DNA of 64,000 bases from an uncultured Pelagibacteraceae bacterium. GTDB taxonomy: Bacteria; Pseudomonadota; Alphaproteobacteria; Pelagibacterales; Pelagibacteraceae. This document shows positions 35,631 to 46,480 of the stretch, one piece after another (the first letter of the stretch is position 1; every line of letters starts with the position of its first letter). The position numbers and the translations under genes were made by a program. The DNA lies in NCBI GenBank assembly GCA_902576815.1, contig CACGWQ010000002.1, forward strand, positions 1 to 64,000. The letters run 5' to 3'. Below the pieces are notes generated by a model. It saw only the letters and a program-made list of their open reading frames with translations, was not told the DNA's origin and did not search any database.

Positions 35631-36541
35631 TTAGTTTTGAACCTTAAAGATTTTGAGATTTTATTATTATCCAAATTATTTAATTCTATCTCTAGATTTT
35701 TCTCGTTTCTCATATCTTTACCCTTTACTTTAATACCGCTAGCCAAATGTATTATTCCAATTTTATTATTTGGTAAAAAAGGTTCAACAAAAATTTTTTT
35801 CTCTTCATCAAACTTTGGTAGCAAATTACTAGCTAACCAATTACAATTGTGCGGAAGAAATTCAACATCCACATTATCAATATATACGCATATATTTATT
35901 GCTAGTTGCTCTGAACCAAATATTTCGCCATTGCTAAGTGTGGTTTTTAAATTTTTTTGCCATACATTCCAGCAACTAGAATTTTTTTCTAAAGAAAAAA
36001 CACCAATATTAATATGTGGAGCAAATGCTAGCTTTCTAGCTTTCTTTATATCAATTTTAGATTTGATAGCATGTTTAAAATTTTGAGATTTTATTATTGC
36101 CAATTTACCAAACAGCCAGTTAACATTACTTAATATCCTATAACCAGGTGTCATGGTCTGAGTAATGCCTAGTTTTCCGTTATCACAAGCTCTAAAGAAT
36201 AAATCTATTGAACTCCAATCTTGTACCCAGGCATCACAATCTATCCATAAATATTTTTTATAATTGGGGAAATATTTTGGAAGAAATGCTCTAGAAACTT
36301 GACTTTTTAACCACTCTTTATCTTTAACTTTTGATTTTGGAACTTCAATATCCCACTCTGCAGCTTTAATTTCATCCACTTTATTTCTCAAAATTTCTTT
36401 TTGAGATGCAGTCAAACCAGCATCTAAGATACAAATGGCTATATTTTTACTCTCATCAAATCGTTTTATAGAATCTACTAGCTCATCTAATAGTTCAAAA
36501 TAATTAGAGTCTGCTAGAGAAACTATTACATTTTCACTCAT
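35627..36541 (-). CDS. Glycosyltransferase, GT8-like
   Basis: The 304-aa protein starts IVSLADSNYFELLDELVDSI and has the DxD-like WIDCDAWVQDW in the middle, LAFAPHINIGVFSLE and FGSEQLAINI, a pattern of GT8/nucleotide-diphospho-sugar transferases. No membrane segments or signal, so cytosolic. Donor and acceptor unknown. It lies between pssA (1-nt overlap) and rlmE. Confidence 0.7.
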   Translation of the reverse strand: MSENVIVSLADSNYFELLDELVDSIKRFDESKNIAICILDAGLTASQKEILRNKVDEIKAAEWDIEVPKSKVKDKEWLKSQVSRAFLPKYFPNYKKYLWIDCDAWVQDWSSIDLFFRACDNGKLGITQTMTPGYRILSNVNWLFGKLAIIKSQNFKHAIKSKIDIKKARKLAFAPHINIGVFSLEKNSSCWNVWQKNLKTTLSNGEIFGSEQLAINICVYIDNVDVEFLPHNCNWLASNLLPKFDEEKKIFVEPFLPNNKIGIIHLASGIKVKGKDMRNEKNLEIELNNLDNNKISKSLRFKTN

Positions 36542-37338
36542 TACAAAATATCTTCATGATGATCAATTCCATCATCTTTTTCTTTATTTTGTTTTTTTAA
36601 GAATAAAAAATGAATTGAACTTACGGGTATAATTAATAGATAAATTATTCCTGAAATTATAATTGTATTAAAAGTATATATTAGTAATAAACCAAAATAT
36701 AAAATAATTCCAAATAAAAGAAATATTGAAGTACTTCTAGGTACTACAATTCTTTTTAAAGAATATGTAGGAACTTTACTGATTAAAAGTATAGAAATGA
36801 TAATAAATAAAGTTGGAACAACTATATTTTTGTTTATCATTAAAAATTGGACCTCGCTAAAACTGTAAATTAATGGCATCAATACTAAAACTCCTCCTGC
36901 TGGCGAAGGTATGCCTTCAAAAAAATTATCTCTCCATGAGGGTTCACCTCCTGTAGTAACATTAAATCTTGCAAGTCTTAAGGCAACGCAAACTACATAT
37001 ATTAAAGATATTAGCCAACCAAGTCTCCCAATATTATCTAATGCCCAAAAATACATTATAAAAGCTGGTGCAACCCCAAAACTAATTACATCAGTTAATG
37101 AATCTAATTCTTTTCCAACTTTTGATGTGGCTTTAATTAATCTAGCTATTCTTCCATCTAATCCATCTATAATTGCAGCAATTAATACTGCAATAACTGA
37201 TAATTCAAATTTTCCATCAAATGCAAATTTAATAGAAGTTAAACCAATACATACTCCAACTAGAGTCATAATATTTGGTAGAATAACTCTAGAATTTTTA
37301 TTTGAAACTAATTTTATATTTTTTTTGGGGTATTCCAT
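36541..37338 (-). CDS. pssA: CDP-diacylglycerol-serine O-phosphatidyltransferase
   Basis: The 265-aa membrane protein contains the CDP-alcohol phosphotransferase motif DGLDGRIARLIKATSKVG followed by ELDSLTDVISFG, giving the D..D/D..D metal cluster. About seven helices. It makes phosphatidylserine from CDP-DAG and serine. It starts immediately at the end of psd, so the two steps to phosphatidylethanolamine are coupled. Confidence 0.93.
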   Translation of the reverse strand: MEYPKKNIKLVSNKNSRVILPNIMTLVGVCIGLTSIKFAFDGKFELSVIAVLIAAIIDGLDGRIARLIKATSKVGKELDSLTDVISFGVAPAFIMYFWALDNIGRLGWLISLIYVVCVALRLARFNVTTGGEPSWRDNFFEGIPSPAGGVLVLMPLIYSFSEVQFLMINKNIVVPTLFIIISILLISKVPTYSLKRIVVPRSTSIFLLFGIILYFGLLLIYTFNTIIISGIIYLLIIPVSSIHFLFLKKQNKEKDDGIDHHEDIL

Positions 37339-37986
37339 TTATCTTTTAGCGATTAATGTTTCTCCAGCAACCGCTCTTTGATTAACCTTTACTAATGGAT
37401 CATAATTTTCAAAATATAAGTCCGCTCTACTTCCAAATCTAATCATGCCTATTCTAGATCCTTGATCAACATTTTCTTCAACAGATGTATCTGTTACTAT
37501 TCTGCGTGCAACTAAACCAGCTATTTGAACTACTATAATATCTTCACCATATGAATTTTTAATTTTATAATAATTTCTTTCATTATCCTCGCTTGCTTTA
37601 TCAAGTGAAGCATTTATAAATTTTCCAGGTTTGTACAAAATATCTTCTATTTTTCCTGAACATGGTGATCTATTTACATGGCAGTCAAATACATTCATAA
37701 ATATACTTACTTTTTTAAATTTTTTGTTTTCAAGACCTAATTCTTTTGGACCATTTGTATCTAAGACTTGCAAAACCAATCCATCAGCAGGACTTGTTAA
37801 ATATTTTTCATCATTTATTGAAATTCTCTCTGGATCTCTAAAAAAATAATAACACCAAATACTCAAAACAAAACCTACGAAGCCTAGAAAACCATGTATG
37901 AAATATAGAATTATCGTAGCTATTACAAAAATTGCTATAAATTTATAGCCCTCGTTGTGAATCTTTGGAAAAATTTTATCTATCAT
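37339..37986 (-). CDS. psd: Phosphatidylserine decarboxylase proenzyme, short form
   Basis: The 215-aa protein has two N-terminal hydrophobic stretches, SPADGLV, NVFDCHVNRSPCSGKI and, near the C-terminus, MIRFGSRADLYF, where Gly-Ser is the self-cleavage site that makes the pyruvoyl group. It converts PS to PE. It is transcribed divergently from icd. Confidence 0.94.
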   Translation of the reverse strand: MIDKIFPKIHNEGYKFIAIFVIATIILYFIHGFLGFVGFVLSIWCYYFFRDPERISINDEKYLTSPADGLVLQVLDTNGPKELGLENKKFKKVSIFMNVFDCHVNRSPCSGKIEDILYKPGKFINASLDKASEDNERNYYKIKNSYGEDIIVVQIAGLVARRIVTDTSVEENVDQGSRIGMIRFGSRADLYFENYDPLVKVNQRAVAGETLIAKR

Positions 37987-38060
37987 AATCGTTCAATTGA
38001 TAATTTTGGATTAATATGTATATAAAAAGAATAAATTCAATTATTAAGATACATCAAAAA

Positions 38061-39275
38061 ATGAGCAAAATTAAGGTAAAAAATCCCATTGTTGAGTTAG
38101 ATGGCGATGAAATGACCAGAGTGATATGGGAATTCATTAAAAATAAACTTATTTTGCCATACTTAGATTTAGGTATTGAATACTATGATCTTGGGATGAG
38201 AAGCAGAGATGATACTAACGATAAAATTACTATCGATTGTGCTAATGCCATAAAGAAAATTGGGGTCGGAATAAAATGTGCAACAATTACTCCTGATGAG
38301 TCAAGAGTTAAAGAATTTAATTTAAAAAAAATGTGGAGATCTCCTAACGGGACAATAAGAAATATTATTGGTGGTACAGTGTTTAGGGAGCCAATAATTT
38401 GTAAAAATATTCCAAAACTTGTTCCATCTTGGACAGACCCTTTAATAATTGGAAGACATGCCTTTGGTGATCAATATAGAGCAACAGACTTTTTGGTGCC
38501 GGGAAAAGGAAAATTAGAAGTTAAGTGGACATCGGATGATGGAAGTGATGAAAAAAAATATGAGGTATTTAATTTTCCAGGACCGGGTATTGCCTTGTCA
38601 ATGTATAATTTAGATAAATCAATAGAGGATTTTGCAAAATCTTGTTTCAATTATGGTTTAATTAAAAAATGGCCTGTATATCTATCAACAAAAAATACTA
38701 TATTGAAAAAATATGATGGCCGTTTTAAAGATATTTTTCAAGATGTTTTCGAAAAAAACTTTAAAAGTGATTTTCAAAAAAATGGAATATCTTACGAGCA
38801 TAGATTAATTGACGACATGGTGGCATGCGCAATGAAATGGCAGGGCAAATATATTTGGGCATGTAAAAATTATGATGGAGATGTACAATCTGATACTGTG
38901 GCTCAAGGATATGGTTCTTTAGGTCTGATGACTAGTGTTTTGCTTGCACCAGATGGAAAAACCATGGAGGCAGAGGCAGCTCATGGGACTGTAACCAGAC
39001 ATTTTAGAATGCATCAACAGGGTAAAGAAACATCTACAAATCCTATTGCTTCAATTTTTGCGTGGACTAGAGGACTTGCCCACAGAGGAAAATTGGATAA
39101 CAATGAGGAACTAATTAACTTCGCAAATAATTTAGAAGAGGTATGTGTTTCAACAGTTGAAAGTGGAAATATGACTAAAGATTTAGCTATATTGATAGGT
39201 CCATCCAATAAATATTTAACAACAAACCAATTCTTAGAAGTTATAAAATCAAGTTTAGAAAAGAAAATTAATTAA
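38061..39275 (+). CDS. icd: NADP-dependent isocitrate dehydrogenase (dimeric eukaryote-like type)
   Basis: Using the ATG at 38061 the protein is 404 aa starting [61 protein letters not shown] and [10 protein letters not shown] are typical of NADP-IDH subfamily II. It yields 2-oxoglutarate and NADPH. The longer start at 38016 adds 15 residues not seen in relatives. The next gene begins directly after its stop. Confidence 0.95.
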   Translation: MSKIKVKNPIVELDGDEMTRVIWEFIKNKLILPYLDLGIEYYDLGMRSRDDTNDKITIDCANAIKKIGVGIKCATITPDESRVKEFNLKKMWRSPNGTIRNIIGGTVFREPIICKNIPKLVPSWTDPLIIGRHAFGDQYRATDFLVPGKGKLEVKWTSDDGSDEKKYEVFNFPGPGIALSMYNLDKSIEDFAKSCFNYGLIKKWPVYLSTKNTILKKYDGRFKDIFQDVFEKNFKSDFQKNGISYEHRLIDDMVACAMKWQGKYIWACKNYDGDVQSDTVAQGYGSLGLMTSVLLAPDGKTMEAEAAHGTVTRHFRMHQQGKETSTNPIASIFAWTRGLAHRGKLDNNEELINFANNLEEVCVSTVESGNMTKDLAILIGPSNKYLTTNQFLEVIKSSLEKKIN

Positions 39276-40271
39276 TTGAGAGAAAAAATTAATAAAATTT
39301 TATTTATTAATACAGGAGGTGGAATAGGAGATGCACTTTCTTGCTTACCAACTTTTAATTATATAAATAAAATACTTTCTCCAGAAATAATTTACTATTA
39401 TGCGACTGATCTTAATAATTATTGGTTCGAAGAAAAATTGTTAGAATATAAACCTGTTAATTTAAGCATAATAAAAAATTTTCCAGAACATTTTGGTTTT
39501 AGAGATTTTCACAAAAAAGACGCGGAAAAATTAATTAATAAATTTGATTTTAACGAATTTGATTTAATAATTGACAATCAAACAAGGCTCAAAAATACAC
39601 TGATTTACAGAAAAATACCTCATAAATATTATATCTCTCCATGTATTAATTATTTCTTATCGAAACCATTTAAATTTATAAAGAAAAGCAAAGCAATCTC
39701 AATAAGAATAATTGATTATCTTAACAAATTAACAAACAATAATGAGATGCCCAATTATAGTATTGATATTTCAAAATCTTTTTTGGATGAAGCAAAAAAA
39801 TTAATAAAAAATGACAAAAAATATATTGGATTTTCGATTACTGCTGGACATAAAACTAGAAATAAAGAAATTAAGTTTGACGAAATAATTAAAGTAGCTA
39901 AGTATTTTTCTGATAAATATATACCAACTTTTTTTATCGAAGATAAATATATAGACCTTAAAGAGAAAATTAAAAAAAGTGTAGGAAACTCATACTTTCC
40001 CGAAGAACAAATTAATAAAATTTATAAAAAACCCATGATGGTCACAGCTCTTGGATCTTTGACAAGCTTTAATATATCTATCGATAATGGAATTTCACAT
40101 ATGTTATCCTTTTCTAAAAATAAAAACTTTATAATTTATAATGATTATTCAGAAAAATTTAAGCCGATTAATAAGAATTGTTTTATTTTTGATTGTAAAA
40201 TAAATAATACTTCTATCGATCAAATTACAAGTGAAAGTATTATAAATTTTATAAGGAAATATTTAAATTAG
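39276..40271 (+). CDS. GT9-like (heptosyltransferase-type) glycosyltransferase
   Basis: The 331-aa protein starts at TTG next to the icd stop. FINTGGGIGDALSCLPTF at the N-terminus and a later DNGISHMLSFSK match the first GT-B loop and donor region of GT9 proteins (heptosyltransferases). The rest is divergent and Lys/Ile/Asn-rich. It may act in LPS or another surface glycan. It overlaps alaS convergently by 9 nt. Confidence 0.65.
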   Translation: MREKINKILFINTGGGIGDALSCLPTFNYINKILSPEIIYYYATDLNNYWFEEKLLEYKPVNLSIIKNFPEHFGFRDFHKKDAEKLINKFDFNEFDLIIDNQTRLKNTLIYRKIPHKYYISPCINYFLSKPFKFIKKSKAISIRIIDYLNKLTNNNEMPNYSIDISKSFLDEAKKLIKNDKKYIGFSITAGHKTRNKEIKFDEIIKVAKYFSDKYIPTFFIEDKYIDLKEKIKKSVGNSYFPEEQINKIYKKPMMVTALGSLTSFNISIDNGISHMLSFSKNKNFIIYNDYSEKFKPINKNCFIFDCKINNTSIDQITSESIINFIRKYLN

Positions 40272-42926
40272 TTCTTTTAATTTTTTTATAGCGTTGTCTA
40301 CTTCATTAAATCGTTGACCGCCAGCTTGTGCAAAATCTTTACGACCTCCGCCTCCTTTTCCACCAATAATTTCAGATCCTAGTTTTGCAAATTTAACTGC
40401 ATCATATTTATTTATTAAATTTTCTGTTACACCTACAGCAAGACCAACTTTGTCATCTTTATTTGCAAATACAACTACTATTCCCTCTCCTAATTCTTTT
40501 TTACCTGAATCAACAAGTTTTCTTAGATCTTTTGGAGATAAATCTTGAACTTTTTGCAATCTAATTTTTGTACCATTAATAGTTTCGTCTTTAATTATAT
40601 TTTTTGTTTTATCAGCTAAAACTGATTGAACATTTAATTGTTCTAATTGCTTATTGAGATCTTTAATTAATCCTTTTGTATCTTTATTTTCTAGATTAGG
40701 TTTTCCACCTAATTTGATTATTTGAGCAGACACCTCTTTAATACTATCTTCATCCTTTTGTGCAGAAAGGTTTGACATTTTTTCCTTATTTTTTAAGAAT
40801 ATTTCGAGTTGTTCGTCCCTTAAAGCTTCAACCCTTCTCACTCCAGCAGCTATTGAGGATTGGCTAACAGTTTTAAATTTTCCAATATCACCTGTATTTT
40901 TTACATGTGTTCCTCCACATAATTCTGTTGAAAAATAAGATTTATTTTCCACTCCCATAGAAACTACTCTCACTTCTTCTCCATATTTTTCACCAAAAAA
41001 AGCCAAAGCACCTTTTTCAATTGCAGCTTTTGGCGTCATAATTCTTGTAGTTACATCAGTTTTGTTTTGAACGTATTCATTAACTAATTTATCGATAATT
41101 GTTAATTCATCCTCTGTAATTGGTTTCATATGGCTAAAATCAAATCTTAGCCTATCAGGCGCAACCAAAGATCCTTTTTGCATAACGTGTTTTCCTAATG
41201 TTCTTCTCAATGATTCATGTAATAAATGAGTTGCAGAATGATATGCCTTAAGATTATTACGTCTTTCAATATCTATTTTCATTTCTACAACGTCATTAAT
41301 CTTAATATCTCCAGATTTTAAAATTCCATGATGTATAAACAAATCTCCAAGTTTTTTTTGAGTGTCTGTAACCTCAAATACTGAATTACCAGATACTATT
41401 GTTCCTTGATCTCCCACCTGTCCACCAGACTCTCCATAAAACGGTGTTTGATTAGTAATTATTATTCCTTCTTTACCAGTTGAAATATTTTGTGTTTCTT
41501 TATTATTTTTAATTATAGATAACACAACTCCTTCTGAATGGTTAAACTCATATCCAAGAAACTCTGTAGGTCCTATTTTATCTTTTATACTGAACCAGAT
41601 TTCTTCTTCAGAGGCATCTCCAGAACCTTTCCAATTTTTTTTTGCAAGTTCTTTGCTTTTTTTCATTAATTCATCAAATTTATTTTGATCAACAGTCAAA
41701 GATTTATTTTTTAAAATATCTTCAGTTAAGTCTAATGGGAAACCATACGTATCATATAATTTAAACGCTACTTCACCTGGTAAAACTTTTTTTATTTTAG
41801 AAATTTCATCGTTCAAAATTTTAATTCCTCTATCAAGTAATACTAAAAATTTTTCTTCTTCCATTTTTAATGTTTCTTTAATTAAAGTTTCTGATCTTTC
41901 TAATTCAGGATAATTTCCTTTCATTTCATCTTTCAATGTATCAAAAATTTTATTGAATACTGGCTCTTTAGAACCTAACAAATGAGAATGTCTCATTCCT
42001 CTTCTCATTATTCTTCTAAGAACATAACCTCTACCTTCATTTGAGGGTAATACTCCTTCTGCAAGTAGAAATGAGCTAGCTCTTAGGTGATCTGCAATTA
42101 CTCTAAAGCTTGATAAATTATTTTCATCTTGTTTTGCTTTTGTAAATTCAGAAATCGAACTAATTAATTTTTTAAAGTGATCTGTTTCATAATTATCATG
42201 TGTGCCCTGAAGTAATGCTGCAATTCTTTCTAAACCCATTCCAGTATCTACTGAAGGTTTTGGAAGATTAATTCTCTTATCTTTTGAAACTTGCTCAAAT
42301 TGCATGAAGACTAAATTCCATATCTCAATATATCTATCGCCATCTTCATCTTTGGTTCCGGGTAAACCGCCTTTTAAATGATCACCATGATCATAAAATA
42401 TCTCAGAACAAGGTCCGCAAGGGCCTGTTTCACCCATTGACCAAAAATTATCTGAAGTTGCTATCCTAATAATTCTATCGTCACTAAAACCCGCTATTTT
42501 CTTCCAAAAATTGAAGGCTTCATCGTCTTCATGAAAAACTGTTACATATAATCTATCTTTATTTAATCCAAAATCTTTAGTAATTAAATTCCAAGCTAAT
42601 TCAATTCCCCTCTCCTTAAAATAATCTCCAAAAGAGAAATTTCCTAGCATTTCAAAAAATGTATGGTGTCTTGGAGTGTAGCCAACGTTCTCTAGATCGT
42701 TGTGTTTACCTCCTGCTCTAACACATTTTTGAGAAGTAGTTGCTCTATGATAATCCCTTTTTTCTAATCCAGTAAAAACGTTTTTAAACTGGACCATGCC
42801 TGAATTTGCAAACATTAATGTTGGATCATTATTTGGAACCAAATTGCTAGACTCAACTATCTTGTGATCATTTTTTTCAAAATAATCTAGAAAAGTTGAT
42901 CTTATCTCGTTTAATGTTTTTGCCAT
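40263..42926 (-). CDS. alaS: Alanyl-tRNA synthetase
   Basis: Full-length at 887 aa: class II core with MLGNFSFGDYFKERGI, editing domain HSATHLLH and CGGTHVKNTGD, and C-Ala domain with GGKGGGGRKDFAQAGG. It charges tRNA-Ala and edits Ser/Gly mischarging. It lies downstream of recA on the same strand, after the recA terminator. Confidence 0.98.
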   Translation of the reverse strand: MAKTLNEIRSTFLDYFEKNDHKIVESSNLVPNNDPTLMFANSGMVQFKNVFTGLEKRDYHRATTSQKCVRAGGKHNDLENVGYTPRHHTFFEMLGNFSFGDYFKERGIELAWNLITKDFGLNKDRLYVTVFHEDDEAFNFWKKIAGFSDDRIIRIATSDNFWSMGETGPCGPCSEIFYDHGDHLKGGLPGTKDEDGDRYIEIWNLVFMQFEQVSKDKRINLPKPSVDTGMGLERIAALLQGTHDNYETDHFKKLISSISEFTKAKQDENNLSSFRVIADHLRASSFLLAEGVLPSNEGRGYVLRRIMRRGMRHSHLLGSKEPVFNKIFDTLKDEMKGNYPELERSETLIKETLKMEEEKFLVLLDRGIKILNDEISKIKKVLPGEVAFKLYDTYGFPLDLTEDILKNKSLTVDQNKFDELMKKSKELAKKNWKGSGDASEEEIWFSIKDKIGPTEFLGYEFNHSEGVVLSIIKNNKETQNISTGKEGIIITNQTPFYGESGGQVGDQGTIVSGNSVFEVTDTQKKLGDLFIHHGILKSGDIKINDVVEMKIDIERRNNLKAYHSATHLLHESLRRTLGKHVMQKGSLVAPDRLRFDFSHMKPITEDELTIIDKLVNEYVQNKTDVTTRIMTPKAAIEKGALAFFGEKYGEEVRVVSMGVENKSYFSTELCGGTHVKNTGDIGKFKTVSQSSIAAGVRRVEALRDEQLEIFLKNKEKMSNLSAQKDEDSIKEVSAQIIKLGGKPNLENKDTKGLIKDLNKQLEQLNVQSVLADKTKNIIKDETINGTKIRLQKVQDLSPKDLRKLVDSGKKELGEGIVVVFANKDDKVGLAVGVTENLINKYDAVKFAKLGSEIIGGKGGGGRKDFAQAGGQRFNEVDNAIKKLKELI

Positions 42927-42975
42927 ATTTTGTTAAAATACAGCTTTTTCTATTGATGTCTACACCTCTGAAGGG

Positions 42976-43004
42976 AAAAAAGGCGCCCTTTCGAGCGCCT
43001 TTTT
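42976..43004 (-). terminator. recA intrinsic terminator
   Basis: AAAAAGGCGC and GCGCCTTTTT pair over 10 bp around an 8-nt loop, 20-48 nt after the recA stop on the minus strand. The T-run on the transcript comes from the AAAAAA side. It is placed between recA and alaS. Confidence 0.88.
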
Positions 43005-43023
43005 AATAACTAAAAGTTATCTG

Positions 43024-44148
43024 CTAATTTTTTTTAGTAGGAATTTCTTCTTCTTTTTTTTGAGCCTCTACTTTTTCCTCGCTTAGAGGATTTCCTTCAA
43101 TTTTTTTTGAGATCACACCAGCCTTTTCTCTGATTGCCATTTCAATTTCGGCAGCGGCTTTAGGATTTTGTTCAAGGTAAAGTTTCGCATTCTCTCTACC
43201 TTGACCAATTTTTTCACCTTTGTAAGCGTACCAAGCTCCAGATTTCTCTACGATATCTGCTTTGGCACCTAGGTCTATTAGTTCCCCTACTTTACTAATT
43301 CCTTTTCCATACATTAAGTCAAACTCAACAACTTTAAATGGTGGAGCAACTTTATTTTTCACAACTTTAACTCTTGTTGTGTTACCAACGATATTATCTT
43401 TATCTTTGATTGCTCCAATTCTTCTAATGTCCATTCTAACTGATGAGTAGAATTTTAAAGAATTTCCACCTGATGTTGTTTCTGGGCTTCCAAACATAAC
43501 ACCAATTTTCATTCTAATTTGGTTAATGAAAATAACCATTGTATTAGTTCGTGAAATTGAGCCCGTTAATTTTCTCAATGCTTGAGACATCAATCTTGCT
43601 TGCAAACCAACATGAGTATCACCCATATCGCCTTCTATTTCAGCTCTTGGTGTTAATGCTGCAACAGAGTCCACAACAAGAACTGACATTGAGCCAGATT
43701 TAATTAGTGTATCGGTAATTTCTAAAGCTTGTTCGCCTGTGTCTGGTTGAGAAATTAGTAACTCTTCAGTATTCACACCTAATTTCTTTGCATACACTGG
43801 ATCTAAAGCGTGTTCTGCATCAACGAAACCACAAATTCCACCTGCCTTCTGTGCTTCTGCAACTACTTGTAATGCTAATGTAGTTTTTCCTGAAGACTCA
43901 GGTCCGTAAATTTCAATAATTCTTCCTTTTGGCAATCCACCAATTCCTAAAGCAAGATCTAAGCTTAAAGATCCAGTTGAGATAGACTCAACATCCATAG
44001 CTTTTTGCTCACCAAGCTTCATTACTGAACCTTTCCCAAAACTATCTGTAATTTGGCTGATTGCTGCGTCTAATGCTTTATTTTTCTCTTTGTTTTCCAA
44101 TTCTTTATCTTTTGCGGTTTTCACCACTTTTAGGTTATTTTTAGTCAT
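43024..44148 (-). CDS. recA: Recombinase A
   Basis: The 374-aa protein has Walker [19 protein letters not shown], the L2-region [19 protein letters not shown] (split here by normal sequence) and [10 protein letters not shown]. It forms the filament for homologous recombination and stimulates LexA and UmuD self-cleavage. It has an extra Lys/Glu-rich C-terminus. Its promoter carries an SOS operator nearly identical to that of umuD in this window. Confidence 0.98.
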   Translation of the reverse strand: MTKNNLKVVKTAKDKELENKEKNKALDAAISQITDSFGKGSVMKLGEQKAMDVESISTGSLSLDLALGIGGLPKGRIIEIYGPESSGKTTLALQVVAEAQKAGGICGFVDAEHALDPVYAKKLGVNTEELLISQPDTGEQALEITDTLIKSGSMSVLVVDSVAALTPRAEIEGDMGDTHVGLQARLMSQALRKLTGSISRTNTMVIFINQIRMKIGVMFGSPETTSGGNSLKFYSSVRMDIRRIGAIKDKDNIVGNTTRVKVVKNKVAPPFKVVEFDLMYGKGISKVGELIDLGAKADIVEKSGAWYAYKGEKIGQGRENAKLYLEQNPKAAAEIEMAIREKAGVISKKIEGNPLSEEKVEAQKKEEEIPTKKN

Positions 44149-44193
44149 TTTTTGCCTTTTTTTTTGCTTTTTTTAACACTCGAATCATGTATT

Positions 44194-44213
44194 TAAATGT
44201 ACACATTTTGTTC
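44194..44213 (-). promoter_or_regulatory. LexA (SOS) operator of recA
   Basis: On the minus strand GAAC (44213-44210), 7 nt, then GTAC (44202-44199), followed by ATTTA. It matches the umuD box at 16 of 20 positions (common form GAACAAAANNNGWACATTTA). The alphaproteobacterial LexA consensus is GAAC-N7-GAAC/GTTC-N7-GTTC. Confidence 0.75.
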
Positions 44214-44216
44214 TCA

Positions 44217-44245
44217 TTAGCAATATATTTCTTAAAATAGCTCAA
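44217..44245 (-). promoter_or_regulatory. Promoter of recA
   Basis: TTGAGC (44245-44240), a 17-nt spacer and TGCTAA (44222-44217) form -35 and -10 boxes. The operator covers the predicted start site. The -10 to operator stretch TGCTAATGAGAACAAAA mirrors TACTAATAAGAACAAAA upstream of umuD. Confidence 0.65.
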
Positions 44246-44255
44246 AATTGCTGAA

Positions 44256-45548
44256 TTACTTAAGTTTTAGGTGTTCGCTATTCAATAGGCCAATGGCTTT
44301 TAGAACATTATATTGGGCGATAAGATTATTTCTCTCAGATTCTGCTAGAGAAATTTTTGCAGCCAACAACAAAGAGTTTGATTGAATAACATCTAAAGTT
44401 GTTCTTGAACCTCTTTCATACTCTGCAGCTATACCATCATTTGCAATTTTTGCTGCTCTAACTTGAGCTCTTACAGAATTTAAAAAACTTTTAGATGCTT
44501 CAAGATTTGACCATGCACTTCCTACATTTTTTTCAGTTGTTTTTACTGCATCCTCAAACAATAACATTTTTCTAGATTTTAAATTTGTATTTTTATTAAT
44601 TTTTGCACGCTTACTTCCTCCTGAGTAAAATGGCCAACTTAAAGTTGCTTTTAATGTATCTTTTTCTCTTTGGTCAATAGACGAACTAAAATCTTCAGAG
44701 TAAGACCTTTCAAGAGATAAAGAAGCAGTTGGTTTTAAACCACTTTCAGCAATAGCAATATCCATTTCAGACTGATTTAATTCAATTTTGGCAATTTTTA
44801 TATCTGGATTATTTTCTTTTGCCAAATTAATTGCTGTACTAAGTTCGCTTGGAATAGATTTAATTGATCTGTTTGTTTTTTTTAGCTCATTGATATTTAA
44901 AAGTTTGCCAATAATATTTTCATAATTTAATTTATTTATTATTAATTCACTTCTTGCTTGAGTTAATTGAGCGCTTGCTCCGGCAAGTGAAGATTCAGTT
45001 TGTGATAAATCTGCAGTCTTTATTTGTCCTCTATCCAATCTGACTTTATCGTTTTCAAGTTGTTTAATAAGTAAGTTTAAATTTTGTCTATTAATCGCAA
45101 CTTTTTCTCTCGATAAAATTACAGATGTAAATGCTTCTATGGCACTGTAAAGAACATCTTGTTCTTTTTTAAACAATTTAGCTTTTGAAAGTTCCAAACC
45201 AATCAAATTTTTGTCGTAATTTATATCTCTTTCGTGATCTAATAATGTCTGCTCTAATTTTATAGAAGTTGTTAATGGATCTGAGTCAGTAACAGGTGCG
45301 TTTCCTCCGCTATAATTAGTTAATTTATTAGTTTCCTCAAGACTTTTTGATCCACTTAAACTTATAGATGGCATATATTGAGCTTTAGAGATATTAATAT
45401 CTTCTTCAGAAGCTTTTATATTTTCTCTTTCGGCATTCAATTGTTTATTATTATTATAAGTTTCGTTTAATGCTTCATATAATGTTATAGCTAACGATTG
45501 AGCTGTTAACCAAAAAAAACTAAAAATTATTATTAATATTTTTTTCAT
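44256..45548 (-). CDS. tolC: TolC-family outer membrane efflux protein
   Basis: The 430-aa protein has a signal peptide (residues 1-20) then two repeated long helical regions (YNNNKQLNAERENIKASEED, GVGDVL-like coiled parts) and GSRTTLDVIQSNSLLLAA, typical of TolC/OprM barrels. It forms a trimeric outer-membrane channel. No fusion or inner-membrane pump gene is adjacent, so the partner is elsewhere. It overlaps the glycerate kinase gene by 1 nt. Confidence 0.9.
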   Translation of the reverse strand: MKKILIIIFSFFWLTAQSLAITLYEALNETYNNNKQLNAERENIKASEEDINISKAQYMPSISLSGSKSLEETNKLTNYSGGNAPVTDSDPLTTSIKLEQTLLDHERDINYDKNLIGLELSKAKLFKKEQDVLYSAIEAFTSVILSREKVAINRQNLNLLIKQLENDKVRLDRGQIKTADLSQTESSLAGASAQLTQARSELIINKLNYENIIGKLLNINELKKTNRSIKSIPSELSTAINLAKENNPDIKIAKIELNQSEMDIAIAESGLKPTASLSLERSYSEDFSSSIDQREKDTLKATLSWPFYSGGSKRAKINKNTNLKSRKMLLFEDAVKTTEKNVGSAWSNLEASKSFLNSVRAQVRAAKIANDGIAAEYERGSRTTLDVIQSNSLLLAAKISLAESERNNLIAQYNVLKAIGLLNSEHLKLK

Positions 45549-46474
45549 TAGTTGTACTTTACAGAATTAATTTGATGATTAGAATTTAATTTAATGACTA
45601 TTGATGCGTATTTTGGTGCATATTTAAACATATTCTGTGTAATTCTTTGGTAAGTTTGCATAAAGCTTAAAACTTCTTTTTTTGTCATAATTTTTTGTTT
45701 CGTTTTTTTACTCTTATTTTTTAATTTAAGTTTTTTTTCCTGAATAACTCTCCATTTTTGCAACAAACTAAAATTTTCTGCTCTTAAAAATAATAAACAA
45801 TCGAGTTTACTATAAAGTTTCTTATATCCTTTTTTTAGTTGAGTATTAACGTATTTCCTCCAAATTAATTTGTTATCGTCGTTTTTTTCCATAGAATTTA
45901 CACTTTTTTTTAATGTTTTTGAACTTTCAGGTCTTGCTCCTACACACCAGCCTTCAAAAATAATTACATCAGGCTTTGTATTTACTTTATACCAATTATT
46001 TTTTGCAAACCTGTCATCAGTTGCCTTATCGAACTTAGGCAATTTTATTGATCTAAATTTTCTAGAATTTGCATTTTTAATAAAACTGGACATATAGTGG
46101 ATATCATGGGTTCCTGGCACGCCTCTTGTTAATAATAATGGATGAATTTTCTTAGATAATTTTATTCTGTTTTTCTTAGTTTTGTAGATATCGTCAATTG
46201 ATATTTTAAAAACATTTAACTTGAAATATTTTTTTAAAATTATCATTAAGATAGAACTTATAGTAGTTTTTCCAGTTCCTTGTCCTCCTGTTAAACCAAC
46301 AATATAAGGTTTCTTTATATTTGTTTTTTTTGCAATCCAGAAACTCATAGGCACAAGATAATCTTTAAGCATCTTGTCTTTATTTTGAAATTTATCAGAA
46401 GATGTTTCTTGTGTTTTAATAAACTTGTAGCAATCTTTTTTTACTTTATTTAAACAATCCTCAACTAAATTCAT
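45548..46474 (-). CDS. D-glycerate 3-kinase-like P-loop kinase
   Basis: The 308-aa protein has P-loop GGQGTGKTT (63-71), SIDDIYKTKKNRIKLSK, TRGVPGTHD, PKFDKATDDR and IIFEGWCVGARP, motifs shared by plant glycerate 3-kinase and yeast Tda10. It probably phosphorylates D-glycerate to 3-phosphoglycerate, linking glycolate/serine turnover to glycolysis. The Lys-rich insertion around 235-250 is unusual. It precedes the tolC gene. Confidence 0.78.
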   Translation of the reverse strand: MNLVEDCLNKVKKDCYKFIKTQETSSDKFQNKDKMLKDYLVPMSFWIAKKTNIKKPYIVGLTGGQGTGKTTISSILMIILKKYFKLNVFKISIDDIYKTKKNRIKLSKKIHPLLLTRGVPGTHDIHYMSSFIKNANSRKFRSIKLPKFDKATDDRFAKNNWYKVNTKPDVIIFEGWCVGARPESSKTLKKSVNSMEKNDDNKLIWRKYVNTQLKKGYKKLYSKLDCLLFLRAENFSLLQKWRVIQEKKLKLKNKSKKTKQKIMTKKEVLSFMQTYQRITQNMFKYAPKYASIVIKLNSNHQINSVKYN

Positions 46475-46480
46475 TTAATT

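Noticed and set aside
38016..38060. Longer icd start at 38016
   Set aside because: The added 15 residues are not typical, and [18 protein letters not shown] is the family N-terminus.
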